The position numbers were made by a program, and so were the translations under genes. From assembly GCF_030124175.1 (NCBI RefSeq), contig NZ_JASKMT010000024.1, positions 21,413-85,412 of the forward strand: 64,000 nt of DNA, in the 5' to 3' direction. The notes under the pieces were generated by a model. The model ran no database searches, was not told the DNA's origin, and worked only from the letters and a program-made list of their open reading frames with translations. This DNA is from Streptomyces sp. 549 (lineage in GTDB: Bacteria; Actinomycetota; Actinomycetes; Streptomycetales; Streptomycetaceae). The stretch's first letter is position 1. Every line of letters starts with the position of its first letter. Positions 32,053 through 42,402 of the stretch are shown here, in pieces.

Positions 32053-33921
32053 ATGACCGAGCAGGCCACCGGGGCCCCCCGTCCGCAGCCGCGGGCCCGA
32101 AACGGCGGACAGCAGCAGACCGCCACCGTCGAGCACGTGACGGGAGCGCAGTCCCTCATCCGTTCTCTTGAGGAGGTCGGCGCCGACACCGTGTTCGGCA
32201 TCCCGGGCGGCGCCATCCTGCCCGCGTACGACCCGATGATGGACTCGTCCAGGGTCCGGCACGTCCTGGTCCGCCACGAGCAGGGCGCCGGGCACGCCGC
32301 CACCGGCTACGCGCAGGCCACCGGCCGGGTCGGCGTCTGCATGGCCACCTCGGGCCCGGGCGCGACCAACCTCGTGACCCCGATCGCCGACGCGCACATG
32401 GACTCGGTGCCGCTCGTCGCGATCACCGGCCAGGTCGCCTCCAAGGCCATCGGCACCGACGCCTTCCAGGAAGCCGACATCTGCGGCATCACGATGCCGA
32501 TCACCAAGCACAACTTCCTGGTCACCGACCCCGCGGACATCCCGCGCACCATCGCCGAGGCGTTCCACATCGCCTCCACCGGCCGCCCGGGACCGGTCCT
32601 GGTCGACATCGCCAAGGACGCCCTGCAGGCGCAGACCACCTTCCAGTGGCCGCCCACCCACGACCTGCCCGGCTACCGCCCGGTCACCAAGCCGCACGCC
32701 AAGCAGATCAAGGAGGCGGCCAAGCTGATCAGCGAGGCCCGCCGCCCGGTGCTCTACGTCGGCGGCGGCGTGCTGAAGGCGCAGGCCACCGCCGAGCTGA
32801 AGGTGCTCGCCGAGCTGACCAAGGCGCCCGTCACCACCACCCTGATGGCGCTCGGCGCGTTCCCCGACAGCCACCCGCTGCACGTCGGCATGCCCGGCAT
32901 GCACGGTGCGGTCGCCGCCGTCACCGCCCTGCAGAAGTCGGACCTGATCATCGCGCTCGGCGCCCGGTTCGACGACCGGGTCACCGGCAGGCTGGACTCC
33001 TTCGCGCCGTTCGCGAAGGTCGTGCACGCCGACATCGACCCGGCCGAGATCGGCAAGAACCGCGTCGCGGACGTGCCGATCGTCGGCGACGCCCGCGAGG
33101 TCATCGCCGACCTGGTCGTGGCCGTCCAGGCCGACTGGGAGGCCGGCCAGCAGGGTGAGGCCGCCCGCGGCGGCTACGCCGAGTGGTGGCAGCAGCTCAG
33201 CCGCTGGCGGGACACCTACCCGCTGGGTTACGACGTGCCCGAGGACGGCTCGCTCGCCCCGCAGCAGGTCATCGAGCGCATCGGCCAACTGGCCCCGGAG
33301 GGGACGATCTTCGCGGCGGGCGTCGGCCAGCACCAGATGTGGGCCGCCCACTTCGTCAAGTACGAGCGGCCCGCGACCTGGCTCAACTCCGGCGGCCTGG
33401 GCACCATGGGCTACGCAGTGCCGGCCGCGCTCGGCGCCAAGGCCGGCGTCCCGGACCGCACGGTCTGGGCGATCGACGGCGACGGCTGCTTCCAGATGAC
33501 CAACCAGGAGCTGGCCACCGCCGCGCTCAACAACATCCCCATCAAGGTCGCCATCATCAACAACGGCGCCCTGGGCATGGTCCGCCAGTGGCAGACCCTG
33601 TTCTACAACCAGCGCTACTCCAACACCGTGCTGCACAGCGGCCCCGACGCCGACGGCAAGCAGCCCTCGGCCGGGACCCGCGTCCCGGACTTCGTCAAGC
33701 TGGCGGAGGCGATGGGCTGCGTGGGCATCCGCTGCGAGGACCCCTCGGAGCTGGACGCGGTGATCGAGAAGGCCAACTCCATCAACGACCGCCCGGTGGT
33801 CGTGGACTTCATCGTCCACGAGGACGCCATGGTCTGGCCCATGGTCGCGGCCGGCACCTCCAACGACGAGGTCCTGGCGGCGCGCGGCGTCCGTCCCGAC
33901 TTCGGCGACAGTGACGACTGA
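32053..33921 (+). CDS. ilvB: acetolactate synthase large subunit
   Basis: A 622-aa ThDP enzyme that condenses pyruvate with pyruvate or 2-oxobutyrate, the first common step to valine, leucine and isoleucine. The activating glutamate is E76 in VRHEQGAGHAA; the ThDP-Mg motif runs GDGCFQMTNQELATAALNN. FAD and ThDP domains are complete. The N-terminal 30 residues are low complexity. ATG 32053 is chosen because homology begins shortly after; the frame is open upstream only through the leader region. First gene of ilvB-ilvN-ilvC, behind the attenuator. Confidence 0.97.
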   Translation: MTEQATGAPRPQPRARNGGQQQTATVEHVTGAQSLIRSLEEVGADTVFGIPGGAILPAYDPMMDSSRVRHVLVRHEQGAGHAATGYAQATGRVGVCMATSGPGATNLVTPIADAHMDSVPLVAITGQVASKAIGTDAFQEADICGITMPITKHNFLVTDPADIPRTIAEAFHIASTGRPGPVLVDIAKDALQAQTTFQWPPTHDLPGYRPVTKPHAKQIKEAAKLISEARRPVLYVGGGVLKAQATAELKVLAELTKAPVTTTLMALGAFPDSHPLHVGMPGMHGAVAAVTALQKSDLIIALGARFDDRVTGRLDSFAPFAKVVHADIDPAEIGKNRVADVPIVGDAREVIADLVVAVQADWEAGQQGEAARGGYAEWWQQLSRWRDTYPLGYDVPEDGSLAPQQVIERIGQLAPEGTIFAAGVGQHQMWAAHFVKYERPATWLNSGGLGTMGYAVPAALGAKAGVPDRTVWAIDGDGCFQMTNQELATAALNNIPIKVAIINNGALGMVRQWQTLFYNQRYSNTVLHSGPDADGKQPSAGTRVPDFVKLAEAMGCVGIRCEDPSELDAVIEKANSINDRPVVVDFIVHEDAMVWPMVAAGTSNDEVLAARGVRPDFGDSDD

Positions 33922-33942
33922 GAGAGCGAGAGAGTCCATCCC

Positions 33943-34467
33943 ATGTCCAAGCACACGCTCTCCGTCCTGGTGGAGAACAAGCCCGGCGTCCTCGCCCGGA
34001 TCACCGCCCTGTTCTCCCGCCGCGGCTTCAACATCGACTCGCTCGCGGTCGGCACCACCGAGCATCCCGACATCTCGCGCATCACCATCGTGGTGACCGT
34101 CGAGGACCTGCCGCTGGAGCAGGTCACCAAGCAGCTCAACAAGCTCGTCAACGTCCTCAAGATCGTCGAGCTGGAGAGCGGCGCGGCCGTCCAGCGTGAA
34201 CTCGTTCTGGTGAAGGTCCGCGCCGACAACGAGTCCCGTTCGAAGATCGTCGAGATCGTGCAGCTGTTCCGCGCCAAGACCGTGGACGTCGCCCCCGAGG
34301 CCGTCACGATCGAGGCCACCGGCAGCAGCGACAAGCTCGAAGCGATGCTGAAGATGCTGGAGCCCTTCGGAATCAAGGAACTCGTGCAGTCCGGCACGAT
34401 CGCCATCGGACGCGGCGCGCGGTCCATCACCGACCGGTCACTGCGCGCGCTCGACCGGACCGCATAG
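33943..34467 (+). CDS. ilvN: acetolactate synthase small (regulatory) subunit
   Basis: A 174-aa regulatory subunit that gives IlvB full activity and valine feedback. The N-terminal ACT domain reads LSVLVENKPGVLARITALFSRRGFNIDSL, followed by the second ACT-like domain (RELVLVKVRADNESRSKI) and FGIKELVQSGTIAIGRG. Starts 21 bp after ilvB, so the two subunits are co-translated from one transcript. Confidence 0.97.
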   Translation: MSKHTLSVLVENKPGVLARITALFSRRGFNIDSLAVGTTEHPDISRITIVVTVEDLPLEQVTKQLNKLVNVLKIVELESGAAVQRELVLVKVRADNESRSKIVEIVQLFRAKTVDVAPEAVTIEATGSSDKLEAMLKMLEPFGIKELVQSGTIAIGRGARSITDRSLRALDRTA

Positions 34468-34580
34468 CGAGACGCAAGGCTCCCTCCCCGGCGACTCCCC
34501 GCCGACCGTCATACGGTGAACCCCACAAGCGGGTCCGCCCCTGACGAAACCCGCCCCACCGCAACAAGGAGATATCCGAA

Positions 34581-35579
<999 letters not shown>

Positions 35580-35653
35580 GCAGCAGGCAGGCCCGTGGAC
35601 GGCGCACGCCGTCCGTGACGCGGTCGCAGGGCCGGCAGTGCCTCCGGAAGACG

Positions 35654-35687
35654 GCACGGGACGGGCGGACCCCCGCCCGTCCTGTGC
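35654..35687 (+). terminator. terminator after ilvC
   Basis: A 15-bp stem (35654-35668 with 35673-35687, one G-U pair) encloses a 4-nt loop. No U-tract. The rest of 35580-35901 shows no gene; it should carry the serA promoter. Confidence 0.75.
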
Positions 35688-35901
35688 CCCCCCGGACGCG
35701 CCCCTGCGCCCGTGGTGCTCCACGCACGAGTGATCCTTGCCGGGAAGTGGCCGGTGGCCCGCACCGCGCCGATAGACTGCCGTCCACAAGCGCGCCACAG
35801 GCTCACAGCGTCGTGCGTCTCCACGCGGCTGCCAACCTCCACCGCCTTCGGCCGTCGGGACGCGGCCGTCCGCAACGGAACCAGTGAGGACTGAGACCGA
35901 A

Positions 35902-37491
35902 GTGAGCAAGCCCGTAGTACTCATTGCCGAGGAGCTCTCCCCGGCCACGATCGACGCACTCGGCCCCGACTTCGAGATCCGGCAGTGCAACGGAGCCGAC
36001 CGGAGCGAGCTGCTCGCCGCGATCGCCGACGTTGACGCCATCCTGATCCGCAGCGCCACCAAGGTCGACGCCGAGGCCATCGCCGCGGCCCGCCGCCTGC
36101 GTGTGGTGGCCCGGGCCGGCGTCGGCCTGGACAACGTGGACGTCTCCGCCGCCACCAAGGCCGGCGTGATGGTCGTCAACGCGCCGACCTCCAACATCGT
36201 CACCGCCGCCGAGCTGGCCTGCGGCCTGATCGTCGCCACCGCCCGCAACATCCCGCAGGCCAACACCGCGCTCAAGCAGGGCGAGTGGAAGCGCAGCAAG
36301 TACACCGGCGTCGAACTCTCCGAGAAGACGCTCGGCGTGGTCGGCCTCGGCCGGATCGGCGTGCTGGTGGCCCAGCGCATGTCGGCCTTCGGAATGAAGG
36401 TCGTCGCCTTCGACCCGTACGTGCAGGCCGCCCGTGCCGCGCAGATGGGCGTCAAGCTCCTCAGCCTCGACGAGCTGCTGGAGGTCTCCGACTTCATCAC
36501 CGTGCACCTGCCGAAGACGCCAGAGACGCTCGGTCTCATCGGCGACGAGGCGCTGCACAAGGTCAAGCCGTCGGTGCGGATCATCAACGCCGCACGCGGC
36601 GGCATCGTGGACGAGGCCGCGCTGGCCACCGCGCTCAAGGAGGGCCGGGTCGCCGGCGCCGGCCTCGACGTGTACTCCACCGAGCCCTGCACCGACTCGC
36701 CGCTGTTCGAGTTCGACCAGGTCGTGGCGACCCCGCACCTGGGCGCGTCCACCGGTGAGGCGCAGGAGAAGGCCGGTGTGTCGGTGGCCCGCTCGGTCCG
36801 TCTGGCGCTCGCCGGCGAGCTGGTCCCGGACGCCGTCAACGTCCAGGGCGGCGTGATCGCCGAGGACGTGCGCCCGGCTCTGCCGCTCGCCGAGCGGCTG
36901 GGCCGCATCTTCACCGCGCTGGCCGGCGAGGTCGCCGTCCGCCTCGACGTGGAGGTGTACGGCGAGATCACCCAGCACGACGTCAAGGTGCTGGAGCTGT
37001 CGGCGCTCAAGGGCGTCTTCGAGGACGTCGTGGCCGAGACGGTCTCCTATGTCAACGCGCCGCTGTTCGCGCAGGAGCGCGGGGTCGAGGTGCGGCTCAC
37101 CACGTCCAGCGACTCGCCCGACCACCGCAACCTGGTGACGGTGCGCGGCACGCTCAGCAGTGGCGAGGAGGTCTCGGTGTCCGGCACCCTGGCCGGCCCC
37201 AAGCACCTGCAGAAGATCGTCGCCGTCGGCGAGCACGACGTGGAGCTGAGCCTCGCCGACCACATGGCGTTCCTGCGCTACGCCGACCGCCCCGGCGTGG
37301 TCGGCACCGTCGGCCGCATCCTGGGTGAGGCCGGCGTCAACATCGCGGGCATGCAGGTCTCCCGCGCGGAGGAGGGCGGCGAGGCGCTGGTCGCGCTCAC
37401 CGTGGACGACACCATCCCGCCCGCCGTGCTGGCCGAGATCGCCGAGGAGATCGGCGCGCACTCCGCCCGCGCGGTCGACCTCACGGACTGA
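35902..37491 (+). CDS. serA: D-3-phosphoglycerate dehydrogenase
   Basis: A 529-aa first enzyme of serine synthesis. It has the NAD motif GVVGLGRIGVLVAQ, catalytic Arg in NAARGGIVDE, Glu in DVYSTEPC, and His in ATPHLGAST. The long form is seen: an intervening (ASB) domain at about 320-450 and a C-terminal ACT domain (LRYADRPGVVGTVGRILGEAGVNIAGMQV) for serine feedback, as in mycobacterial SerA. GTG 35902 gives the usual N-terminus (SKPVVLIAEEL); GTG 35884 is an in-frame alternative. Transcribed apart from ilvC, judging by the terminator between them. Confidence 0.97.
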   Translation: MSKPVVLIAEELSPATIDALGPDFEIRQCNGADRSELLAAIADVDAILIRSATKVDAEAIAAARRLRVVARAGVGLDNVDVSAATKAGVMVVNAPTSNIVTAAELACGLIVATARNIPQANTALKQGEWKRSKYTGVELSEKTLGVVGLGRIGVLVAQRMSAFGMKVVAFDPYVQAARAAQMGVKLLSLDELLEVSDFITVHLPKTPETLGLIGDEALHKVKPSVRIINAARGGIVDEAALATALKEGRVAGAGLDVYSTEPCTDSPLFEFDQVVATPHLGASTGEAQEKAGVSVARSVRLALAGELVPDAVNVQGGVIAEDVRPALPLAERLGRIFTALAGEVAVRLDVEVYGEITQHDVKVLELSALKGVFEDVVAETVSYVNAPLFAQERGVEVRLTTSSDSPDHRNLVTVRGTLSSGEEVSVSGTLAGPKHLQKIVAVGEHDVELSLADHMAFLRYADRPGVVGTVGRILGEAGVNIAGMQVSRAEEGGEALVALTVDDTIPPAVLAEIAEEIGAHSARAVDLTD

Positions 37492-37542
37492 CGCCTGCCG
37501 CCGGGCCGTCGCGCCCGGTTCGGGTCGCAGGCAGGCCCGGCG

Positions 37543-37588
37543 CGCACCTGGAGCCGCCCCCGCCACTGGCGGGGCGGCTCCAGGTGCG
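37543..37588. terminator. bidirectional terminator, serA / SRPBCC gene
   Basis: A perfect 18-bp stem (37543-37560 with 37571-37588) and 10-nt loop lie between the convergent stops of serA and the SRPBCC gene. Confidence 0.8.
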
Positions 37589-37614
37589 TGTGCCGCCCGG
37601 TCCGCGGCGGGCTG

Positions 37615-38250
37615 TCACCCTGCCGTGCTCTCCCCGGTGTAGAACGCGGTGGTGGCAGCGGTCTGCTCGGCGACGAGGGCCGCCGGCTCACCGGCCGCGC
37701 GGGACGCCTCGCCCCAGGCGCGTGCGCTCAGCGCCGCCGCCTGCTTGCCCTCGTCGGAGGTCTCCCACGCCCCGGCCGGGATCTGCCCGCCGCTCAGGTG
37801 AACGTCGAGTGCCAGCAGGCCGAGGTCCCAGCCGACACCAGTCGCTCCGGGCCCGTACTGCTCCCAGAACTCCTCCGGCACCATCGCCACATGCTCCAGT
37901 TCGAGCACGGTGCGCTCCTTGCCGTCCGGAGCGAGCCGCACCTCGACCTCGCTGAAGTCCGGATCGGGCCCGTAAAGCCAGCTCACCCGAAGCAGCTCCG
38001 GTGCCTCGCACGCCAGGATCTCGCCGCCCGCGTTGCCCTGGAGCTGGTACCGGCCGCCGACCGCGAGCTCGCCGCTGACGGGCAGGAACCACCGCGCGAT
38101 GCGCTCGGGTGAGGTCACGGCGTCCCACACGTCGGCGATCCCGGCGTCGTAGGTGCGCCGTAGCAGCATGGTGCGGGCGTCACCGGCCTCCACCTTCCGG
38201 CTGCCGGTCTTCCGGTGCAGCCGGTTGATCTCGTGGGCGATGTCGTTCAT
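37615..38250 (-). CDS. SRPBCC (AHSA1-like) domain protein
   Basis: A 211-aa START/Bet v1-like protein of the AHSA1 type: TYDAGIADVWDAVTSPERIARWF at the N-terminus, then VGGRYQLQGNAGGEILACEAP, RTVLELEHVA and VGWDLGLLALDVHL. ATG 38250 overlaps the upstream ArsR stop by 4 bp (ATGA), so it is translated with it. Such ArsR-SRPBCC pairs are common in Actinobacteria and probably sense or carry a hydrophobic small molecule. No enzymatic role is evident. Confidence 0.88.
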   Translation of the reverse strand: MNDIAHEINRLHRKTGSRKVEAGDARTMLLRRTYDAGIADVWDAVTSPERIARWFLPVSGELAVGGRYQLQGNAGGEILACEAPELLRVSWLYGPDPDFSEVEVRLAPDGKERTVLELEHVAMVPEEFWEQYGPGATGVGWDLGLLALDVHLSGGQIPAGAWETSDEGKQAAALSARAWGEASRAAGEPAALVAEQTAATTAFYTGESTAG

Positions 38251-38597
38251 TCCGGATCACTTCCCTCTGTCGCTCTGCGCTCGCGTCTGCCGCGGGCCAG
38301 TTCCGTGCCCAGTGCGTCGAGCCGCTGCTCCCAGAACCCGCGGAACCGCTCCAGCCACGCGTCGACCTCCCGCAGCGGCGCCGCCTCGACGGCGTACAGC
38401 CGCCGGGTGCCCTCGGCCCGCACGGACGCGAAGCCGTTCTCCCGCAGGACGCGCAGGTGCTGCGACACGGCCGGCTGCGATATGCCGAACTCCTCCTGCA
38501 CCACGGCACCTAGCGCACCGGACGACTGTTCGCCGGAGGCGAGCAGCTCCAGTATCCGGCGCCTGACCGGATCTCCCAGGACGTCGAAGGCGTGCAT
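38247..38597 (-). CDS. ArsR-family regulator
   Basis: A 116-aa winged-helix repressor: FDVLGDPVRRRILELLASGEQSSGAL, recognition helix ISQPAVSQHLRVLRENGF, then the wing RRLYAVE. There is no ELCV-type metal site, so it is not an obvious metal sensor. ATG 38597 is chosen because a full promoter places the transcription start at this codon; the longer frame to 38633 would run through the promoter. The recognition helix and palindromic operator suggest autorepression. Coupled to the SRPBCC gene. Confidence 0.9.
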   Translation of the reverse strand: MHAFDVLGDPVRRRILELLASGEQSSGALGAVVQEEFGISQPAVSQHLRVLRENGFASVRAEGTRRLYAVEAAPLREVDAWLERFRGFWEQRLDALGTELARGRRERRATEGSDPE

Positions 38598-38603
38598 ACG
38601 GCG

Positions 38604-38641
38604 ACTATGGCAGCAGCTGTTTATATAAGTCAATGCTTATA
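38604..38641 (-). promoter_or_regulatory. leaderless promoter and ArsR operator
   Basis: On the minus strand, -35 TTGACT (38633-38628), an 18-bp spacer and -10 CATAGT (38609-38604) lie 6 nt before ATG 38597. The inverted repeat TATAAG-N6-CTTATA (38624-38629 with 38636-38641) spans the -35 and is the likely binding site of the ArsR protein. A/T-rich in a very G/C-rich genome. Confidence 0.75.
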
Positions 38642-38693
38642 GCTTCGCTCGGTCGCAGGGGCCAGGCCCAGGTTGTCCGTGGCCGGCCGCAGA

Positions 38694-40007
38694 ATGGCGG
38701 ACATGATCCAGACGCTTCCACTGGCCCTCCCGGCCTCGCTGGTGGACCTGCACCGCATCGACCTGTCGGCCCTGTACTCCACGGGCTGGGGTGTTGAGGC
38801 GAGCGACGTCGTGGGCGCGCCGAACGGCGAGGTGTACGCGCTGTACCTCGTGTACCGACACACCCACGGAGTGGCGCGTGACGAACCCGACCCGGCGAAG
38901 GCGAACTTCGGGTACCGGCTCATCGCCCGCTACTCGGCGGGGGGTGAGCTGCTGGCGAGCGCGGTGTGCTGCGCCCCGGACAGCGAGGGCAACGCCTCGG
39001 CCGTGCTGAACGGCAGCGACATGACGCTGTGCGTGCTGCCGGACGGCACCCTGGCGGTAAGCGGCGACCCGGACTCCACCACGCTGATCACGCCCGACCT
39101 GAACCGGGTGGTCGCCGGGTACGAGGGCAGGGCGCGGCGCCCCTTCGAGGAAGTCTCGCCGGACGACGCCTTCGCCAGTTCGATCAGCGTCACACCGTCG
39201 GGCCGCCTGCTGTGCGCCACGACGGAGTACGGGGTGTGGGACCGCAGTATCCAGATCCTGAACCTCGTGGGCGTGGCCGACGGTGCTCTGACGTCCACGT
39301 CCAAGCCTGCGATCGAAGCGCTCGCCGTGCTCGGCCCCGCCCGGAAGAGCGACGGCGCCCCGCGCGCCCACGTCCGGTACCGGGGCCGGCCGGTCGACCT
39401 GGAGAACCGTCCCCGGCCGGCGCTGACCGAAAGGGTGACCGGCGAGACCTCGTACGCGTGGGACGACTCCCGGCTCGGGCGCCCGGTGCCGCTGGCCGAG
39501 GACCTGTTCGTCGTCCCGTTCTTCGCCCGGACCTTCCGCAGCGGCAGCCGCGGACAGCCGTTCGCCTTCGCTCTCGTCAACGGCCAGGGTGAGATGACGG
39601 GCCGGCTCCAGGGGCTGCACGAGTGGAACGACTCGCCGTTCACCGGCTCCTGCTTCGCCGTGGCCGCCGACCCGCGGCGAGGCCGCGCCTTCCACCTCAA
39701 CCGCTACGGGCTGTACGCCTGGGGCAGGGACGGGGTTCTCCGCGCCAGGCTCGACACGCAGAACAAGGCGTTCACGCCGCTGACCCGCTTCACCCTCACC
39801 GCCTGCTCGCCCGCCGGTGACCTTCTGCTGGTCCACCGCAAGCAGCACCTCGTCCTGTGCATACCCGCTCCGGACGATCTCGGCGACCTCGCCTCCTCCG
39901 TCGAGCAGGCACTGCGCACCTTCGCCAGGCAGCGCACCGCCCTGAAGGGGGAGTGGTCACCCGTCAACTGGCACTGGACGCACACGTCGGCGGCCCGTCA
40001 CCTCTGA
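38694..40007 (+). CDS. uncharacterised protein, possible beta-propeller
   Basis: About 437 aa from ATG 38694 (ATG 38703 or GTG 38673 are also possible). I do not recognise the family. Recurrent strand-like segments such as GEVYALYLVYRH, DGTLAVSGDPDSTTLITPDL, SGRLLCATTEYGVWD, GRAFHLNRYGLYAWGRDGVL and AGDLLLVHRKQHLVLCIP resemble propeller blades of WD/NHL type. No signal peptide or membrane segment, so it should be cytoplasmic. It is divergent from the ArsR operon and shares its control region, which suggests it may be in the same regulon. Confidence 0.7.
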   Translation: MADMIQTLPLALPASLVDLHRIDLSALYSTGWGVEASDVVGAPNGEVYALYLVYRHTHGVARDEPDPAKANFGYRLIARYSAGGELLASAVCCAPDSEGNASAVLNGSDMTLCVLPDGTLAVSGDPDSTTLITPDLNRVVAGYEGRARRPFEEVSPDDAFASSISVTPSGRLLCATTEYGVWDRSIQILNLVGVADGALTSTSKPAIEALAVLGPARKSDGAPRAHVRYRGRPVDLENRPRPALTERVTGETSYAWDDSRLGRPVPLAEDLFVVPFFARTFRSGSRGQPFAFALVNGQGEMTGRLQGLHEWNDSPFTGSCFAVAADPRRGRAFHLNRYGLYAWGRDGVLRARLDTQNKAFTPLTRFTLTACSPAGDLLLVHRKQHLVLCIPAPDDLGDLASSVEQALRTFARQRTALKGEWSPVNWHWTHTSAARHL

Positions 40008-40073
40008 GGAGGTGCCGGTGGTGCCACGGCGGTGTCGGAGCGGGGCGCTCCGGCGCTGTCGGGCCGGCACCGC

Positions 40074-41276
40074 TCACAGCCGGGCTGACTTCAGGGCCAT
40101 GTGCAGCAGCAGGCGGTCGGTGCCCTCGTCCAGGTCGAGGCCGGTGAGCTGCTCGACGCGGGACAGCCGGTAGTAGAGCGTCTGGCGGTGGATGCCCAGG
40201 GCCGCCGCGGTGCGGCCGGCCTGGCCCGCGTGGTCGAGGAAGACCTCCGCGGTGCGGGCCATCTCGCGGTGGCCGGGTTCCAGCAGCACGCGCACGGCCG
40301 GGTCGGCGCGCACCGGCGCCGGCAGCGCGGTCAGCAGCCGGTGCGCGCCGAGGTCGCCCCAGCGGGCGACCGGGCCCAGCCGGGTTTCCGCGCGGGCCGC
40401 GCGGGCGGCGGCGAGCGCCTGCGACCAGGCCTCCCGCAGGCCGTCGAGGCCGTGCCGGACGTCGCTGACGCCGGCCGCCGGCGCGGCCGTGCCGGCCGGG
40501 CCACCGGCCCGCGGCGAGCGCAGCAGCCGCTCCGCGGCTGCGCGGGCCGACTCGGCGGACGCGGCCGAGCGCAGCCGCACCACCGCGGCGAGTGCGGTCG
40601 GGTGGCCGTGCCGGGCGGGCAGGGCGCTCAGCACCGGCACGTTCGGCATGCCGGCCTGCGCGGTGTCCTGACCGGGGCCGAGGGCGCCCTCCCGCTCCTC
40701 GCCCTCCTGCCAGGGCGCCACGGCGACGAGTGCCAGCGGCCACGTCTCCGCGCCGCCGAGTGCCGCGGACAGTTCGGCGGCTGCGGCGTCCGCGTCCCGG
40801 GCGGCGGCCGTGAGCGCGGCCCGCAGCAGCTCGCCCAGCCGGGCACCGGCCCGGGCCTCGGCGGCGAGCAGCGCGCCGATCCGGGCGGCGCCGGCCATCG
40901 CCTCGGCCAGCCGGGGGTCGTCGAGCGGCCGGGCGCCGTCGTCCAGCAGCCAGACGTAGCCGTAGACCACACCGCCGTGCCGGACCGGCAGGCAGATCCG
41001 GCCCTTCACCACTCCGGCCGACGGGTCCGGCGGGATGCGCACCGGCCCGGTGGCCCGGGTGATGCCGAAGCCCTCGAACCACTCGCGCACCGCCGCGGTG
41101 GACCGCCGCTGCATGATCGAGCGGGTGCGCACCGGGTCCATGACGAGGTCGGCGTCGTCGCCGGCGCTCTCGTGGGCGCCGAACGCGATCAGCCCGAAGT
41201 CGCGGTTCTCCAGGGTGGCGGGGGTGCCGAGCAGGGCCGACACCTCGTCGATCAGCTCCTGGTAGTCCTCCCGCAT
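40074..41276 (-). CDS. PucR/CdaR-family regulator of proline catabolism
   Basis: A 400-aa activator-type regulator. A GAF/PucR-like sensor region fills the first half (LPVRHGGVVYGYVWLLDDGA), a GGDEF-like linker the middle, and the C-terminal PucR helix-turn-helix reads AAALGIHRQTLYYRLSRVEQLTGLDL. It is divergent from the proline dehydrogenase gene across 197 bp, which strongly suggests that it controls proline use; this is inference from context. ATG 41276. Confidence 0.85.
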   Translation of the reverse strand: MREDYQELIDEVSALLGTPATLENRDFGLIAFGAHESAGDDADLVMDPVRTRSIMQRRSTAAVREWFEGFGITRATGPVRIPPDPSAGVVKGRICLPVRHGGVVYGYVWLLDDGARPLDDPRLAEAMAGAARIGALLAAEARAGARLGELLRAALTAAARDADAAAAELSAALGGAETWPLALVAVAPWQEGEEREGALGPGQDTAQAGMPNVPVLSALPARHGHPTALAAVVRLRSAASAESARAAAERLLRSPRAGGPAGTAAPAAGVSDVRHGLDGLREAWSQALAAARAARAETRLGPVARWGDLGAHRLLTALPAPVRADPAVRVLLEPGHREMARTAEVFLDHAGQAGRTAAALGIHRQTLYYRLSRVEQLTGLDLDEGTDRLLLHMALKSARL

Positions 41277-41346
41277 CGACCGTGTCGCCTCCGTGCTCCA
41301 GCGCCCTGCCCGCCGCAGGTCTCCGCTGCCATTGTCCTACAGCATT

Positions 41347-41423
41347 CTCATACAGATGTCTGAGATCCGGGACACGGACCCGTGACAGCTGTCGATGGCA
41401 GCGCACCGGCGCGATCCTTAGGT
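41347..41423 (+). promoter_or_regulatory. intergenic control region of proline catabolism
   Basis: Holds an imperfect palindrome CTCATACAGATGTCTGAG (41347-41364) as candidate regulator site, and a TAGGTT -10-like hexamer at 41418-41423 upstream of the proline dehydrogenase SD. Confidence 0.35.
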
Positions 41424-41473
41424 TTCACGGTGGCTCACCTTGCCGTTCAACGAACCGTCCCGTGGAGGTGCCC

Positions 41474-42400
41474 GTGCTGGGTCCCGTGCTTCTCGCCGCC
41501 GCGCGCAGCGACAGCATCCGCCGTATCGTCTCGGCCGCACCGGTCACCCGCCCCGTGGTGAACCGGTTCGTCGCAGGCGAGCGGCTCGACGCGTCCATGG
41601 CCGCCGTGCGGTCCCTCACCGCCCGCGGGCTCGACGTCACCCTCGACCACCTGGGCGAGGACATCACCGACCGGGCCGAGGCCCGCCGGAACCGCGACGC
41701 CTACCTGGCGCTCACCGAGGCGCTGAGCGCCGAGGGCCTCGGTGACCGGGCCGAGATGTCGGTGAAGCTGTCCGCCTTCGGCCAGGCCCTGCCCGGTGGG
41801 CACGACCTCGCCTACGAGAACGTGCTGCCGGTGGTGGAGGCCGCCGCCGAGGCCGGGACCACCGTCACGCTCGACATGGAGGACCACACCACGGTCGACT
41901 CCACGCTCGCCGTGCTGGCGCAGCTGCGCACCCGTTTCCCGCAGACCGGCGCCGTCGTCCAGTCCTACCTGTTCCGCACCGAGGACGACTGCCGGGCGCT
42001 GGCCGGCGCCGGGTCGCGCGTGCGGCTCGTGAAGGGCGCCTACAAGGAGCCCGCGGACGTCGCCTTCCAGGACAAGCGGGACGTCGACCGGGCCTATGTG
42101 CGCTGCCTGAAGATCCTCATGGCGGGCAAGGGCTATCCGATGATCGGCTCGCACGATCCGCGCATGGTCGCCATCACACAGGAGCTCGCCGGCCGCTACG
42201 GTCGCAAGCAGGACGAGTACGAGTTCCAGATGCTCTACGGCATCCGGGAGGCCGAGCAGCGGCGGCTGGTCGCCGACGGGCACCGCATGCGCGTCTACGT
42301 GCCGTACGGCACCGACTGGTACGGCTACTTCATGCGGCGCCTCGCCGAGCGCCCGGCCAACCTGGCCTTCTTCCTGCGCTCGCTCGCGACCCGCGGCTGA
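41474..42400 (+). CDS. proline dehydrogenase
   Basis: A 308-aa FAD enzyme oxidising proline to pyrroline-5-carboxylate. GTG 41474 follows GGAGG at 41464-41468. Family motifs: VTLDHLGEDI, MSVKLSAFGQ, TLDMEDHTTVD, VQSYLFRTEDD, RLVKGAYKEP, IGSHDPRM, and the C-terminal RVYVPYGTDWYGYFMRRLAERPAN with the substrate-binding arginines. Monofunctional form; the partner dehydrogenase is the next gene, separated by a short tandem repeat. Confidence 0.96.
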   Translation: MLGPVLLAAARSDSIRRIVSAAPVTRPVVNRFVAGERLDASMAAVRSLTARGLDVTLDHLGEDITDRAEARRNRDAYLALTEALSAEGLGDRAEMSVKLSAFGQALPGGHDLAYENVLPVVEAAAEAGTTVTLDMEDHTTVDSTLAVLAQLRTRFPQTGAVVQSYLFRTEDDCRALAGAGSRVRLVKGAYKEPADVAFQDKRDVDRAYVRCLKILMAGKGYPMIGSHDPRMVAITQELAGRYGRKQDEYEFQMLYGIREAEQRRLVADGHRMRVYVPYGTDWYGYFMRRLAERPANLAFFLRSLATRG

Positions 42401-42402
42401 CC

